Assembly: GCF_037029465.1 (NCBI RefSeq)
Contig: NZ_JAYMEM010000001.1
Coordinates: 124,001-188,000 of the forward strand
Origin: Mesoflavibacter sp037029465
GTDB taxonomy: Bacteria > Bacteroidota > Bacteroidia > Flavobacteriales > Flavobacteriaceae
Length of the DNA: 64,000 bases
Direction: 5' to 3'
This document shows positions 6,949 to 14,936 of the stretch, one piece after another (the first letter of the stretch is position 1; every line of letters starts with the position of its first letter). The notes beneath the pieces are model-generated. The model did not search any database, was not told where the DNA came from, and saw nothing but the letters and a program-made list of their open reading frames with translations. The position numbers and the translations under genes are program-made.

Positions 6949-8388
6949 ATGAACATACAAAATTACATTAACGGTCAATTTGAAAACTCAGCATCTAACA
7001 GTTGGATTGACAACTACAATCCTTCAAATGGAGAAGTCTATGGACAAATCCCAAACTCATCAAAAGAAGATGTAGAACAAGCCTATAAAGCTGCTAAATC
7101 TGCTTTTCCTAGTTGGAGTCAAACTACATTAGAAGAACGCAGCAGAATTCTAATTAAAATTTCAGAATTATTAGAAGCCAATTTAGACCGTTTTGCAGAA
7201 GCTGAAAGTAAGGATAATGGAAAACCTGTAAGTCTTGCTAAAATGGTTGATATACCAAGAGCAGCAAGTAATTTTAGGTTCTTTGGTAATGCCATTACAC
7301 AATTTGCAAGCGAAAGCCACGAAAGCGTTGGTCAAAACGCTGTAAATTATACACTACGCCAACCTATTGGTGTTGTTGGCTGTATAAGTCCGTGGAATTT
7401 ACCCTTATATCTGTTCACTTGGAAAATCGCACCTGCAATCGCTGCAGGTAATTGCGTCGTTGCCAAACCAAGCGAAGTCACACCAATGACAGCTTATTTG
7501 TTAGGCGAAATTTGTAACGAAGCTGGTTTACCTAAAGGCGTGTTAAATATTGTTCACGGTTTAGGCACTACGACTGGACAAGCTATTGTAGAGCATCCAA
7601 GCATCAAAGCCATTAGTTTTACTGGCGGCACAGCAACAGGTGCACATATTGCTAAAGTGGCTGCACCAATGTTTAAAAAATTATCTTTAGAATTAGGTGG
7701 AAAAAATCCAAATATCATCTTTGCCGATTGCGATTATGATGATATGCTGAACACAACTGTACGCTCGTCGTTTGCTAATCAAGGTCAGATTTGTTTATGC
7801 GGAAGCCGAATTTTTGTAGAAGAAACTATTTATGAGAAATTCAAAGCAGACTTTGTAGAAAAAGTAAAAGGTTTAAAAGTTGGTCATCCTTCTATAAAAG
7901 ACACCAATATTGGTGCTTTAGTTTCAAAACCGCATCTTGAAAAAGTGAAAAGCTACATCGAAATAGCTAAAGAAGAAGGCGCAACTATTTTATGTGGCGG
8001 AAACGAAGTTACTGTTAAAGGTTATGAAAACGGTTACTATTTACAACCAACAATTATTGAAGTAAAAACAGACGATTGTCGCGTAAACCAAGAAGAAATT
8101 TTTGGTCCAGTAGTTACTATTATGCCATTTAAAACTGAAGACGACGTGTTAGATATGGCTAATAAAGTAAAATACGGATTATCAGCAACGCTTTGGACAA
8201 ACAATTTAAAACGAACGATGAGAATGAGTAATCAACTACAAGCAGGTATTGTTTGGGTAAACACGTGGATGATGCGCGATTTACGTACACCTTTTGGTGG
8301 CGTTAAAGCAAGCGGTGTTGGTCGCGAAGGTGGTTTTGAAGCTTTACGCTTTTTTACCGAACCAAAGAATGTATGTATAAAGTATTAA
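6949..8388 (+). CDS. 2-aminomuconate-6-semialdehyde dehydrogenase (ALDH superfamily)
   Basis: NAD-dependent oxidation of 2-aminomuconate semialdehyde to 2-aminomuconate, competing with spontaneous cyclisation to picolinate. At 479 residues it is a full ALDH: the NAD-binding region includes VVAKPSEVTPMTAY and SFTGGTATG, the general-base Glu is in LELGGKNPN (about residue 249), and the nucleophile Cys282 is in GQICLCGSR. The CLC pattern is shared with ALDH8A1/AMSDH-type enzymes, whereas most ALDHs have other residues after the Cys. Position between the putative deaminase and ACMS decarboxylase genes supports the specific substrate; 2-hydroxymuconate-semialdehyde dehydrogenase is the main alternative. 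Two palindromic repeats follow the gene. Confidence 0.9.
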   Translation: MNIQNYINGQFENSASNSWIDNYNPSNGEVYGQIPNSSKEDVEQAYKAAKSAFPSWSQTTLEERSRILIKISELLEANLDRFAEAESKDNGKPVSLAKMVDIPRAASNFRFFGNAITQFASESHESVGQNAVNYTLRQPIGVVGCISPWNLPLYLFTWKIAPAIAAGNCVVAKPSEVTPMTAYLLGEICNEAGLPKGVLNIVHGLGTTTGQAIVEHPSIKAISFTGGTATGAHIAKVAAPMFKKLSLELGGKNPNIIFADCDYDDMLNTTVRSSFANQGQICLCGSRIFVEETIYEKFKADFVEKVKGLKVGHPSIKDTNIGALVSKPHLEKVKSYIEIAKEEGATILCGGNEVTVKGYENGYYLQPTIIEVKTDDCRVNQEEIFGPVVTIMPFKTEDDVLDMANKVKYGLSATLWTNNLKRTMRMSNQLQAGIVWVNTWMMRDLRTPFGGVKASGVGREGGFEALRFFTEPKNVCIKY

Positions 8389-8392
8389 TGTC

Positions 8393-8457
8393 ATTCCTGC
8401 GAAAACAGGAATCTCATTTAACAATATAAACTAAAAAAATTCCTGCCTACGCAGGAA
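8393..8457. repeat. Two ATTCCTGC-family palindromes, copies 3 and 4
   Basis: ATTCCTGCGAAAACAGGAAT (8393-8412, one arm mismatch) and TTCCTGC-CTAC-GCAGGAA (8440-8457) stand 27 bases apart in the gap between the aldehyde dehydrogenase and SDR genes. The second ends only six bases before the SDR start codon at 8464, so the hairpin could affect its translation. Confidence 0.85.
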
Positions 8458-8463
8458 GTTATT

Positions 8464-9246
8464 ATGAATCTAAACTTAAACAACAAATACGCACTAGTTT
8501 GTGGTAGCACAGCAGGAATTGGTAAAGCAACTGCTTTAGCTTTAGCTGAAGAAGGTGCAAATATCACACTAGTAGCAAGAAACGAAGACAAGCTAAAAGC
8601 TGTTTTAGCCGAATTACCAAAACACAGAAATCACGATTATATCGTAGCTGATTTTTCTAATCCGATGGAATTAAAAGAAAAAGTTGAAAGCTATATTAAA
8701 AACAATCACGGATTTCATGTGTTGGTAAACAATACAGGCGGACCAGCTGGCGGACCAGTTTTTAATGCAAAAATTGAAGAATTTGAAAGCGCTTTTACAC
8801 AGCATTTAAAATGTAATCATGTATTGGCGCAAGCTGTTGTTCCGTTTATGAAAGATGAAAACTATGGACGTATTGTTAATGTAATTTCAACATCAGTAAA
8901 ACAGCCTTTAGACGGACTTGGTGTAAGTAATACTATTCGTGGTGCTGTAGCCAACTGGAGTAAAACACTGGCTAATGAACTTGGTCAGTTTGGCATTACC
9001 GTAAACAACGTATTACCTGGAGCAACAGGAACAGAACGTTTAACCGAAATCATTAAAAACAAAAGTGCTAAAACTGGTAAAACAGAAGAAGAATCTGCTA
9101 ACGCCATGAAAAGTGCTGTACCTGCAAAACGTTTTGCTAAACCAGAAGAATTAGCTGCTGCAATCACCTTTTTAGCAAGTGAATGTGCCAGTTATATTAA
9201 CGGAATTAACCTTCCGGTTGATGGTGGAAGAACAAAAAGTTTATAA
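8464..9246 (+). CDS. Atypical short-chain dehydrogenase/reductase in the kynurenine cluster
   Basis: A 260-residue SDR-fold protein. The cofactor motif GSTAGIGKA (about residues 14-22) and the NNTGGPAGG equivalent of NNAG are present, as is VNVISTSV with the usual Ser region and the C-terminal INGINLPVDGGRTKSL. The catalytic YxxxK is replaced by SxxxR (Ser155...Arg159 in GVSNTIRGAVANW). A known SDR subgroup shares this SN-x-x-R form, so it is probably a subfamily trait and not damage. The reaction is unknown; standard kynurenine degradation needs no SDR at this point, although one could act on a later oxo-acid or on a shunt product. Co-directional with and close to the flanking enzymes. Confidence 0.85.
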   Translation: MNLNLNNKYALVCGSTAGIGKATALALAEEGANITLVARNEDKLKAVLAELPKHRNHDYIVADFSNPMELKEKVESYIKNNHGFHVLVNNTGGPAGGPVFNAKIEEFESAFTQHLKCNHVLAQAVVPFMKDENYGRIVNVISTSVKQPLDGLGVSNTIRGAVANWSKTLANELGQFGITVNNVLPGATGTERLTEIIKNKSAKTGKTEEESANAMKSAVPAKRFAKPEELAAAITFLASECASYINGINLPVDGGRTKSL

Positions 9247-9295
9247 GCCTAATATTTCAAAAATATTATTCTTAATTTTATTGAATTGATGAATC

Positions 9296-9378
9296 TGCGT
9301 TAAGGATTGAAAGGTTTGTTTGAGCTCCTCGCAGAGAGCGAGCCTTGAAAGCCTGACCCGATAGGGTAACGCCCAAAA
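9296..9378. repeat. Dispersed repeat element, copy A (TGCGTTA...GGTAACGCCCAAAA)
   Basis: It starts with TGCGTTAAGGATTGAAAG and ends with CTGACCCGATAGGGTAACGC-CCAAAA. The ends match the elements at 13436-13530 and 54513-54643 while the middle differs; here the middle carries GCTCcTCGCAGAGAGCGAGC, a small hairpin. It occupies most of the gap between the SDR and HAAO genes. Confidence 0.75.
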
Positions 9379-9387
9379 TATTATACT

Positions 9388-9924
9388 ATGAGCAAATTAT
9401 ATCCTCCTATTAATTTTAAAGCTTGGATTGAAGAACACCGTAATTTATTAAAACCACCTGTTGGTAACAAAGTGGTTTGGAAAGATGGTGATTTTATTGT
9501 TATGGTTGTTGGCGGTCCAAATAGCCGCAAGGACTATCACTACAACGAAACACCTGAATTTTTCTATCAAGTTGAAGGTGATATTACTTTAAAAGTTATT
9601 GATAACGGTGAGCCAAAAGATATTCATATAAAAGAAGGTGAAATCTTTTTGTTACCACCAAAAGTTCCGCATTCACCTCAACGTGGAGCAAACACTGTTG
9701 GATTGGTGATAGAATATCCTCGTGAAGAAGGTGTACAAGATGCCTTACTTTGGTTCTGCGAAAATTGTACAACTAAATTATACGAAGAAGATTTTACTTT
9801 AGATAATATCGAAACTGATATGCCTAAAATTTTTGATAAGTATTACGGTGATAAAGAAAAGCGTACCTGCCCTAATTGTGGCGAAGTTATGCAACCACCA
9901 AAGAAAGTTCAGTTAGAAGACTAA
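9388..9924 (+). CDS. nbaC: 3-hydroxyanthranilate 3,4-dioxygenase
   Basis: Extradiol cupin dioxygenase opening 3-hydroxyanthranilate to 2-amino-3-carboxymuconate semialdehyde (ACMS). The catalytic iron ligands are visible: His51 and Glu57 in DYHYNETPEFFYQ, and His95 in PKVPHSPQRG, with substrate-binding Arg47 and Arg99. The bacterial-type C-terminal rubredoxin-like iron site is complete (CENC at 124-127, CPNC at 161-164). The 178-residue length is standard for the prokaryotic and fungal enzyme. It sits between the SDR and the ACMS decarboxylase genes and provides that enzyme's substrate. The symbol nbaC is used by analogy with characterised bacterial genes. Confidence 0.95.
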   Translation: MSKLYPPINFKAWIEEHRNLLKPPVGNKVVWKDGDFIVMVVGGPNSRKDYHYNETPEFFYQVEGDITLKVIDNGEPKDIHIKEGEIFLLPPKVPHSPQRGANTVGLVIEYPREEGVQDALLWFCENCTTKLYEEDFTLDNIETDMPKIFDKYYGDKEKRTCPNCGEVMQPPKKVQLED

Positions 9925-9979
9925 CTTTCATTTAGAGCTAAGCAAAGAATTTAAATCATAACTAATTCTAAAATAAAAG

Positions 9980-9999
9980 ATTCCTGCTTTTGCAGGAAT
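9980..9999. repeat. ATTCCTGC-family palindrome, copy 5
   Basis: ATTCCTGC-TTTT-GCAGGAAT is a perfect palindrome ending eight bases before the ACMS decarboxylase start codon at 10008, close enough to occlude its initiation region if it folds in mRNA. Confidence 0.85.
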
Positions 10000-10007
10000 G
10001 ACAGAAA

Positions 10008-11093
10008 ATGGAAAAACGCAAACTAAGAATTAACGGTCATTCACATTTATTACCTTATCCAGAAGAAATTCCTCAATTTATGAAAGATAAAGGTATTTTT
10101 TGGGTAGACAAAGACCGTAAATACATGCTTCAAAAAGATTGGAATAGACCCATTACAGACTCTAGTTTTTTCTTAAACGAAAAATTAGAATGGATGGAGC
10201 GCAACAAAATAGACCATGCAGTTGTGCTAAACTTATCCCAGTTATATGGTAATGGTTTACGTGTTGAAGAAATGAAGCAAGCGTTACGTTTTCAAAATGA
10301 TTTTAATGCAAAAATCCAACATGAAAACCCAAGTAAGTTTACTACAGGATTTGTGGTACATCCAGGATTTGTACGTGGTGCTTGTTGGGAAATTGAACGT
10401 TGTGTAGAAGAATTAGGTATGCGCTTATTGTGTTTACCTACACATTACATGGATACTATTGGGACATGGCGTTGCATTTTTGATGAAGAAAACGAACCTA
10501 TTTTTGAATTAGCCAATAAGTATAATTTAGCTGTTGAAATTCACCCGTACGATGGTGAAAAGTTTATCAAATTAGAAAACACGTCGTGGCGATTTCATCT
10601 TATTTGGATGTTAGCACAATGTGCAGATGCCTATCACTTTTTAACCCTAAACGGATACCAAGATAAGTATCCAAATATGCGAACTTGTTTTGCGCACGGC
10701 GGACAATTGGCACAAATTAACTTAGGACGACGCATACAAGGTTTTGATGGTAGACCAGATTTATTTGAAGGAAAAAGTCACCCAAGAAAAGCAGTAGCAC
10801 ATCCAAATATTTTCTTTGACACATTGGTACACGATACTGGCGGACTTCAATTATTAATCAAAAATCAAACGTCTAAACAGGTTTTAATGGGATTAGATGA
10901 CCCTTATCCTTTAGGTGAAATGGAAAGTGTCAAACAAAGTTCTTATCCTGGAAAGATTTTAGATTTAGCTATAGAAAGAGATATCATTAATGAAGACGAA
11001 CGAGATGCAATTTGGGAAGACAATGTAATACGTTGGCTTTGCGGAAATGATCAAGCTGAAAAAGATAAAATATATAAGCGAATTTTAGGATAA
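10008..11093 (+). CDS. 2-amino-3-carboxymuconate-6-semialdehyde decarboxylase (ACMSD)
   Basis: Zinc-dependent amidohydrolase-superfamily decarboxylase converting ACMS to 2-aminomuconate semialdehyde, drawing carbon away from quinolinate/NAD synthesis. Metal ligands are recognisable: INGHSH near the N-terminus (His11, His13), AVEIHPYD, TCFAHGGQLA, and the C-terminal MGLDDPYPLGE Asp. Length is 361 residues; classical ACMSD is about 335, and this version has a somewhat longer N-terminal region (PEEIPQFMKDKGIFWVDK). The next gene overlaps its stop by one base (TAATG), implying translational coupling. With the dehydrogenase and RidA-type gene upstream it completes the catabolic branch to 2-aminomuconate. 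Confidence 0.93.
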   Translation: MEKRKLRINGHSHLLPYPEEIPQFMKDKGIFWVDKDRKYMLQKDWNRPITDSSFFLNEKLEWMERNKIDHAVVLNLSQLYGNGLRVEEMKQALRFQNDFNAKIQHENPSKFTTGFVVHPGFVRGACWEIERCVEELGMRLLCLPTHYMDTIGTWRCIFDEENEPIFELANKYNLAVEIHPYDGEKFIKLENTSWRFHLIWMLAQCADAYHFLTLNGYQDKYPNMRTCFAHGGQLAQINLGRRIQGFDGRPDLFEGKSHPRKAVAHPNIFFDTLVHDTGGLQLLIKNQTSKQVLMGLDDPYPLGEMESVKQSSYPGKILDLAIERDIINEDERDAIWEDNVIRWLCGNDQAEKDKIYKRILG

Positions 11094-11734
11094 TGTATTT
11101 TTTACCAGAAAAATTGGACGACTATGTTGTGGCTCATTCTGAAGAAGAACCAGAATTACTACAGCAACTTACTAGAGAAACCTACCAAAAAATTTTACAA
11201 CCTATAATGCTTTCTGGACCTTATCAAGGTCGTGTGTTAAGCATGATTTCTAAATTAGTGCGTCCAAAAACTATTTTAGAGCTTGGTACTTTTACAGGCT
11301 ATGCAACAATTTGTTTAGCTGAAGGTTTAGATAAAAATGGTCAAATACACACTATAGATATTAATGAAGAATTGCATGATTTTCAACGTAAATATTTCGA
11401 TAAATCGGCTTATGGAGATCAAATCATTCAGCATACAGGCAGTGCTTTAGATATTATTCCTGAATTAGATATGACGTTTGATTTAGTCTTTATTGACGCT
11501 GATAAACCTAATTACGTTAATTACTTTCATTTAATTATTGAAAAGCTAAATCCTGGCGGAATTATTCTATCGGATAACGTCTTATGGCACGGAAAAGTAG
11601 TAGAGCCTTTAAACGAAAAAGACATATCTACTAAAGCTGTTTTAGAATTTAATACACTTTTAAAAGAAGACCATCGTATTGAGACTGTATTATTACCTAT
11701 ACGAGATGGATTGACTATTAGTAGGAAAAAATAG
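11093..11734 (+). CDS. O-methyltransferase (class I SAM, COMT/CCoAOMT-like)
   Basis: A 213-residue methyltransferase of the Methyltransf_3 family. Motif I is ILELGTFTGYATICLAEGL, followed by HTIDINEEL (acidic residue for the SAM ribose) and the metal-site region VFIDADKPNYVNYF, with SDNVLWHGKV after it; Asp and Asn at these sites normally bind Mg2+ in catechol-type methyltransferases. The start codon overlaps the ACMSD stop (TAATG). Its role in kynurenine degradation is unknown. Methylation of an aromatic vicinal amino-phenol or hydroxy acid intermediate is a possibility, but a general catechol substrate is equally likely. It is the last gene of the cluster, before a strong terminator. Confidence 0.88.
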   Translation: MYFLPEKLDDYVVAHSEEEPELLQQLTRETYQKILQPIMLSGPYQGRVLSMISKLVRPKTILELGTFTGYATICLAEGLDKNGQIHTIDINEELHDFQRKYFDKSAYGDQIIQHTGSALDIIPELDMTFDLVFIDADKPNYVNYFHLIIEKLNPGGIILSDNVLWHGKVVEPLNEKDISTKAVLEFNTLLKEDHRIETVLLPIRDGLTISRKK

Positions 11735-11750
11735 ATTTTAGAAAGAACTA

Positions 11751-11783
11751 AAAAAACCTCTTCAAATTGAAGAGGTTTTTTGT
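11751..11783. terminator. Bidirectional terminator between the kynurenine cluster and the subtilase gene
   Basis: AAAAAACCTCTTCAA / TTGAAGAGGTTTTTT is a perfect 15-base inverted repeat with A/T runs on both sides, so it can end transcription from either strand. Confidence 0.9.
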
Positions 11784-11802
11784 ATTATAAAATTTTTTTA
11801 GA

Positions 11803-13323
11803 TTACTGAACAGCTTGCAACGCATCTATCATACCATAACCAAAACTAGAGTGTTTGTTAGGATATAAATGTGCAGATTGTTTAAGTTTTGATAACACTT
11901 GACTTCTACTCCAACTTGGATGTCTAGACCAAACTAATGCGGCTATACCAGCTGTTGTTGCTGTAGCTACAGAAGAGCCGCCTGTATATTGTCTCTGACC
12001 ATTATAAAAACCTAAAACTGGCGGATGTTTACTTGTATTGTTATCTCCTTCCATTACGATAGTAAAATCTATTTTATCACCTTCGTGACACACATCACAA
12101 GTTTCATAATAAGCACCGTCTGTAATACCTGTTACTGCAACTGTTTCGCTCATAGTTGCCGGAAAGATAACACCGTACCAATTAGTAAAGTTTGTAGATG
12201 TTCCTCCTGCAGCGAATATTAATTTTCCTTTACTGTACGCGTATTTAACCGCATCTTTTATATTACCTATTGACCAAGGATAACCTATTGACATCGAGAT
12301 TATTTTAACATCACTTCTATTTCCTAATTGGGTTAAAGCATCGCTTACACCTTTACGCTCATGGTAATCATTTAAAACAACATCTTCTGTTGCTCTGTAA
12401 GCAACAAGATTAGCATTATAGGCAACACCAACTGGCATACCATTATCGTTACGTGGTGCAGCAATAGTCGATCCCATTTGTGTACCGTGACCGCATTTAT
12501 CATGAGGACCATCGTAATTGCTACTCCACCACCAAGAAGAATCTATAAATGTTCCATATTTTTGAACAAAACGACCATTTGAATATCCGTCGTTAAATCC
12601 AGAACTATTTAATAATGTTTGTGATTGAGACACACCTGTATCTATTAATCCAACTGTAATACCTGATCCTGTTGAATAGTTCCAAGCTTGCGGAATATTA
12701 TGCTCGTAAAAATGCCAAGATACTTGCGCATTATTTGGAGCGATTGTAGTGTAATGTGCAGAATTAATAGTTTCTCCATTTTTAGAGCAACCTGAATCTG
12801 ACATAGAACGCTGATTACTAGTAGATGTAGTGTAGTATTGGTTATACCCGTTTGGTTCTAAATAACGTACACCATCTGTAGAAAGTAAGCGTTTTATAGT
12901 TTCAAAATTTTCTACTTCTACATCTACTACATTTATAATGTTGTGTTCTACTAATGTTTTTTCACTTCGTTTGTACCCTTCTGTAGCTTCAACAATTTGA
13001 AGAATATTTTCTAGGTTTTGTTTTAATCTTTCTGATTTTACTTCGCTAAAAAATTCGCCTTCTTGACCATAACCTATCGTTAGAATATTGTTACCGTGTT
13101 TAACAGCACTCCATAGCGTATGAGCAGATACTTGACTCCAATCAAAATCACCTGTTGTTTCTAGACTTTGAGTTATTATACTATTAATTTCTTGTACGGT
13201 TAAAGGTTCTTTTGCTTGTTCTTCTTGTAGTGTTTGGTTATCAAACACTTCTTCATCTTGACAAGATTGCACAAAAATAAAGGCTAGACAAAGCATGGCT
13301 AGCTTAACATGAAAAGTTTTCAT
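11803..13323 (-). CDS. S8 family (subtilisin-like) serine peptidase, lipoprotein
   Basis: Secreted or surface-anchored endopeptidase. The triad is visible as Asp in VGLIDTGVSQSQ, His in KCGHGTQMGSTIAAP and Ser in GGSSVATATTAGIAALVW. An N-terminal region of about 130 residues precedes the catalytic domain and probably acts as a propeptide. I start the gene at 13323 (MKTFHVKLAMLCLAFIFVQSC), because this gives a clean lipoprotein signal with Cys21; a longer frame would add 16 residues before the signal. There is no T9SS C-terminal sorting domain, as the protein ends shortly after the catalytic domain (YGMIDALQAVQ). It shares the terminator with the kynurenine cluster. Confidence 0.9.
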   Translation of the reverse strand: MKTFHVKLAMLCLAFIFVQSCQDEEVFDNQTLQEEQAKEPLTVQEINSIITQSLETTGDFDWSQVSAHTLWSAVKHGNNILTIGYGQEGEFFSEVKSERLKQNLENILQIVEATEGYKRSEKTLVEHNIINVVDVEVENFETIKRLLSTDGVRYLEPNGYNQYYTTSTSNQRSMSDSGCSKNGETINSAHYTTIAPNNAQVSWHFYEHNIPQAWNYSTGSGITVGLIDTGVSQSQTLLNSSGFNDGYSNGRFVQKYGTFIDSSWWWSSNYDGPHDKCGHGTQMGSTIAAPRNDNGMPVGVAYNANLVAYRATEDVVLNDYHERKGVSDALTQLGNRSDVKIISMSIGYPWSIGNIKDAVKYAYSKGKLIFAAGGTSTNFTNWYGVIFPATMSETVAVTGITDGAYYETCDVCHEGDKIDFTIVMEGDNNTSKHPPVLGFYNGQRQYTGGSSVATATTAGIAALVWSRHPSWSRSQVLSKLKQSAHLYPNKHSSFGYGMIDALQAVQ

Positions 13324-13435
13324 AATTTTAGGTTTAAGGGTTAATAGCTTAAATATATAAATATTTAACAATTATTAAGTATTAAAATTATGAATTTATC
13401 AAAATATAAAAACTAATATTTAAAAGACTGTAATT

Positions 13436-13530
13436 TGCGTTAGCGATAGAAGTGGCATCCTTTTTTTGCTTCCATATAAGGCAAAAAAAGATATAACGGA
13501 TAGCGCGACCCTTGTGGTAACGCCCAAAAA
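13436..13530. repeat. Dispersed repeat element, copy B (TGCGTTA...GGTAACGCCCAAAA)
   Basis: It has the same ends as copies A (9296-9378) and C (54513-54643). Its middle carries GTGGCATCC, then TTTTTTTGC / GCAAAAAAA arms forming a terminator-like stem, and GATATAACGGATAGCGCGACC. It lies between the tatA and subtilase genes. Confidence 0.8.
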
Positions 13531-13534
13531 ATTA

Positions 13535-13822
13535 TTATTTATTACGTTTTATTGAACCTGTAAACTGCTCTAAATCGTCTTTTACTTTATTAAGCTCGTC
13601 ATTAACATCTTTAGTAATGCTGGTATCTATACCGTTATTTTCGGCAGATTTTGTGATTTCGTGCTTAATATCATTGGTTGCATCTTTAAGTGTACGCATA
13701 CCTTTACCCAATCCTTTAGCTATATCTGGAATATTTTTAGCTCCAAAAAGCATAACAACCACCAAGAGTATAAAAAACACTTCTGGCGTACTGATAAATA
13801 ATATATGTGAAGCTAAAATCAT
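13535..13822 (-). CDS. tatA: Twin-arginine translocase subunit TatA/TatE
   Basis: A 95-residue protein with the TatA layout: one N-terminal transmembrane helix (PEVFFILLVVVMLFGAKNIP), the FG hinge, an amphipathic helix (DIAKGLGKGMRTLKDATNDI) and an acidic/basic unstructured tail. It forms the pore for folded proteins with twin-Arg signals. The tail (KDVNDELNKVKDDLEQF) is longer than in minimal TatA, as in many flavobacterial versions. No tatC is in the window. It is separated from the upstream manA gene on the same strand by 32 bases, so cotranscription is possible. Confidence 0.9.
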   Translation of the reverse strand: MILASHILFISTPEVFFILLVVVMLFGAKNIPDIAKGLGKGMRTLKDATNDIKHEITKSAENNGIDTSITKDVNDELNKVKDDLEQFTGSIKRNK

Positions 13823-13854
13823 ATTGCAAATATACTAAGTTGTTTGTTTAGTCC

Positions 13855-14823
13855 TTAAAAATAAACCTCCAAAATTTGAGCATCTTCAGACTTTAACATT
13901 ACTTCTTTTATAGATGCTGGTAAAAGAATAGTTTCGCCTGTATTTAAGGCGCAATCTTTTTGTTGATGTTGAATAGTGGCTTGACCAGAAACACACATAT
14001 AAATCACAAATGAATCTGTGCTACTATAATCTTTAACCAACTCTCCATTAACAGGTAAAAAGTTAGTTTTAAAATATGGCGAATGAATTAATGTATTTGA
14101 AGTATTTGTCTCTGTTTTATAATCGGTCTTATAACGCTCTTCTACGTTAAAATCTAATACTTCTGTTGCTTGTTCTGTATGTAACTCTCTTGTTTTACCA
14201 ATGGTTTTGTCTACACGATCATAATCATATACTCGATAAGTAACATCTGATGTTTGTTGAATTTCAGCAAGCATTACTCCTGCTCCAATTGCATGAATAC
14301 GTCCTGTTGGGATATAAAACGCATCTCCTTTTTTAACATTTTCATGATGCATGACTTCTAAAAGAGTTTTATCTTCTAAATGCTGTTTAAATTGAGTTTT
14401 GTCAATTTCTTTTTCAAAACCAACAATGATGTTAGCATCTTCATCTGCTTGCATGATATACCACATTTCATTTTTTCCAAAAGAATTGTGGTGCGTTTTT
14501 GCATATTCATTATTTGGATGCACTTGAATTGAAAGCGGTGTTTTTGCGTCTATAAACTTAATAAGTAACGGAAAGGCTTCTCCAAACTGTTTATAAACAC
14601 TTTCGCCAACAAATTCTCCTTTAAACTCTTGTATTAACTGCTTTAATGTATAACCTTTAAATGATCCATCTTCAACAATGGTTTCGTCATTTGGCACATC
14701 TGAGATTTCCCAAGATTCACCAATAGAATCGCCATTATAGTCTTTATTTAAAACGGTTTTTAATTTATTTCCGCCCCAAATTCTGTATTTAAATAAAGGT
14801 TGAAATTTTAAAGGAGTTAACAT
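13855..14823 (-). CDS. manA: Mannose-6-phosphate isomerase, class I
   Basis: Zinc-dependent cupin enzyme interconverting mannose-6-phosphate and fructose-6-phosphate. The type I short form (322 residues) is recognised from LSIQVHPNNEYAKTH, KNEMWYIMQAD, and the catalytic region IPTGRIHAIGAGVMLAEIQQ, which give His, Glu and His metal ligands, followed by TSDVTYRVYDYDR. The N-terminal substrate region includes YRIWGGNKLK and GESWEISD. No signal peptide is present, so it is cytoplasmic. It is divergent from the aromatic amino acid hydroxylase gene and followed on its strand by tatA. Confidence 0.93.
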   Translation of the reverse strand: MLTPLKFQPLFKYRIWGGNKLKTVLNKDYNGDSIGESWEISDVPNDETIVEDGSFKGYTLKQLIQEFKGEFVGESVYKQFGEAFPLLIKFIDAKTPLSIQVHPNNEYAKTHHNSFGKNEMWYIMQADEDANIIVGFEKEIDKTQFKQHLEDKTLLEVMHHENVKKGDAFYIPTGRIHAIGAGVMLAEIQQTSDVTYRVYDYDRVDKTIGKTRELHTEQATEVLDFNVEERYKTDYKTETNTSNTLIHSPYFKTNFLPVNGELVKDYSSTDSFVIYMCVSGQATIQHQQKDCALNTGETILLPASIKEVMLKSEDAQILEVYF

Positions 14824-14936
14824 TTGCTATTATTTTAATGCAAAAATAAAATTTTTATTGACTAATCTACTGTTTTACAGCATTCTGTTTTTAGTGTAAA
14901 TTTTAGTATTTTTACCTAATAGCAAACTAAAGTAAA

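Noticed and set aside
6142..9999. Possible CRISPR array formed by the repeated ATTCCTGC palindromes
   Set aside because: Copies are 27 to over 1900 bases apart with genes between them, there are no uniform spacers and no cas genes.
11803..13323. T9SS C-terminal sorting domain on the subtilase, given the gld genes in the window
   Set aside because: The protein ends at the catalytic domain and has a lipobox; no sorting-domain motif is visible.
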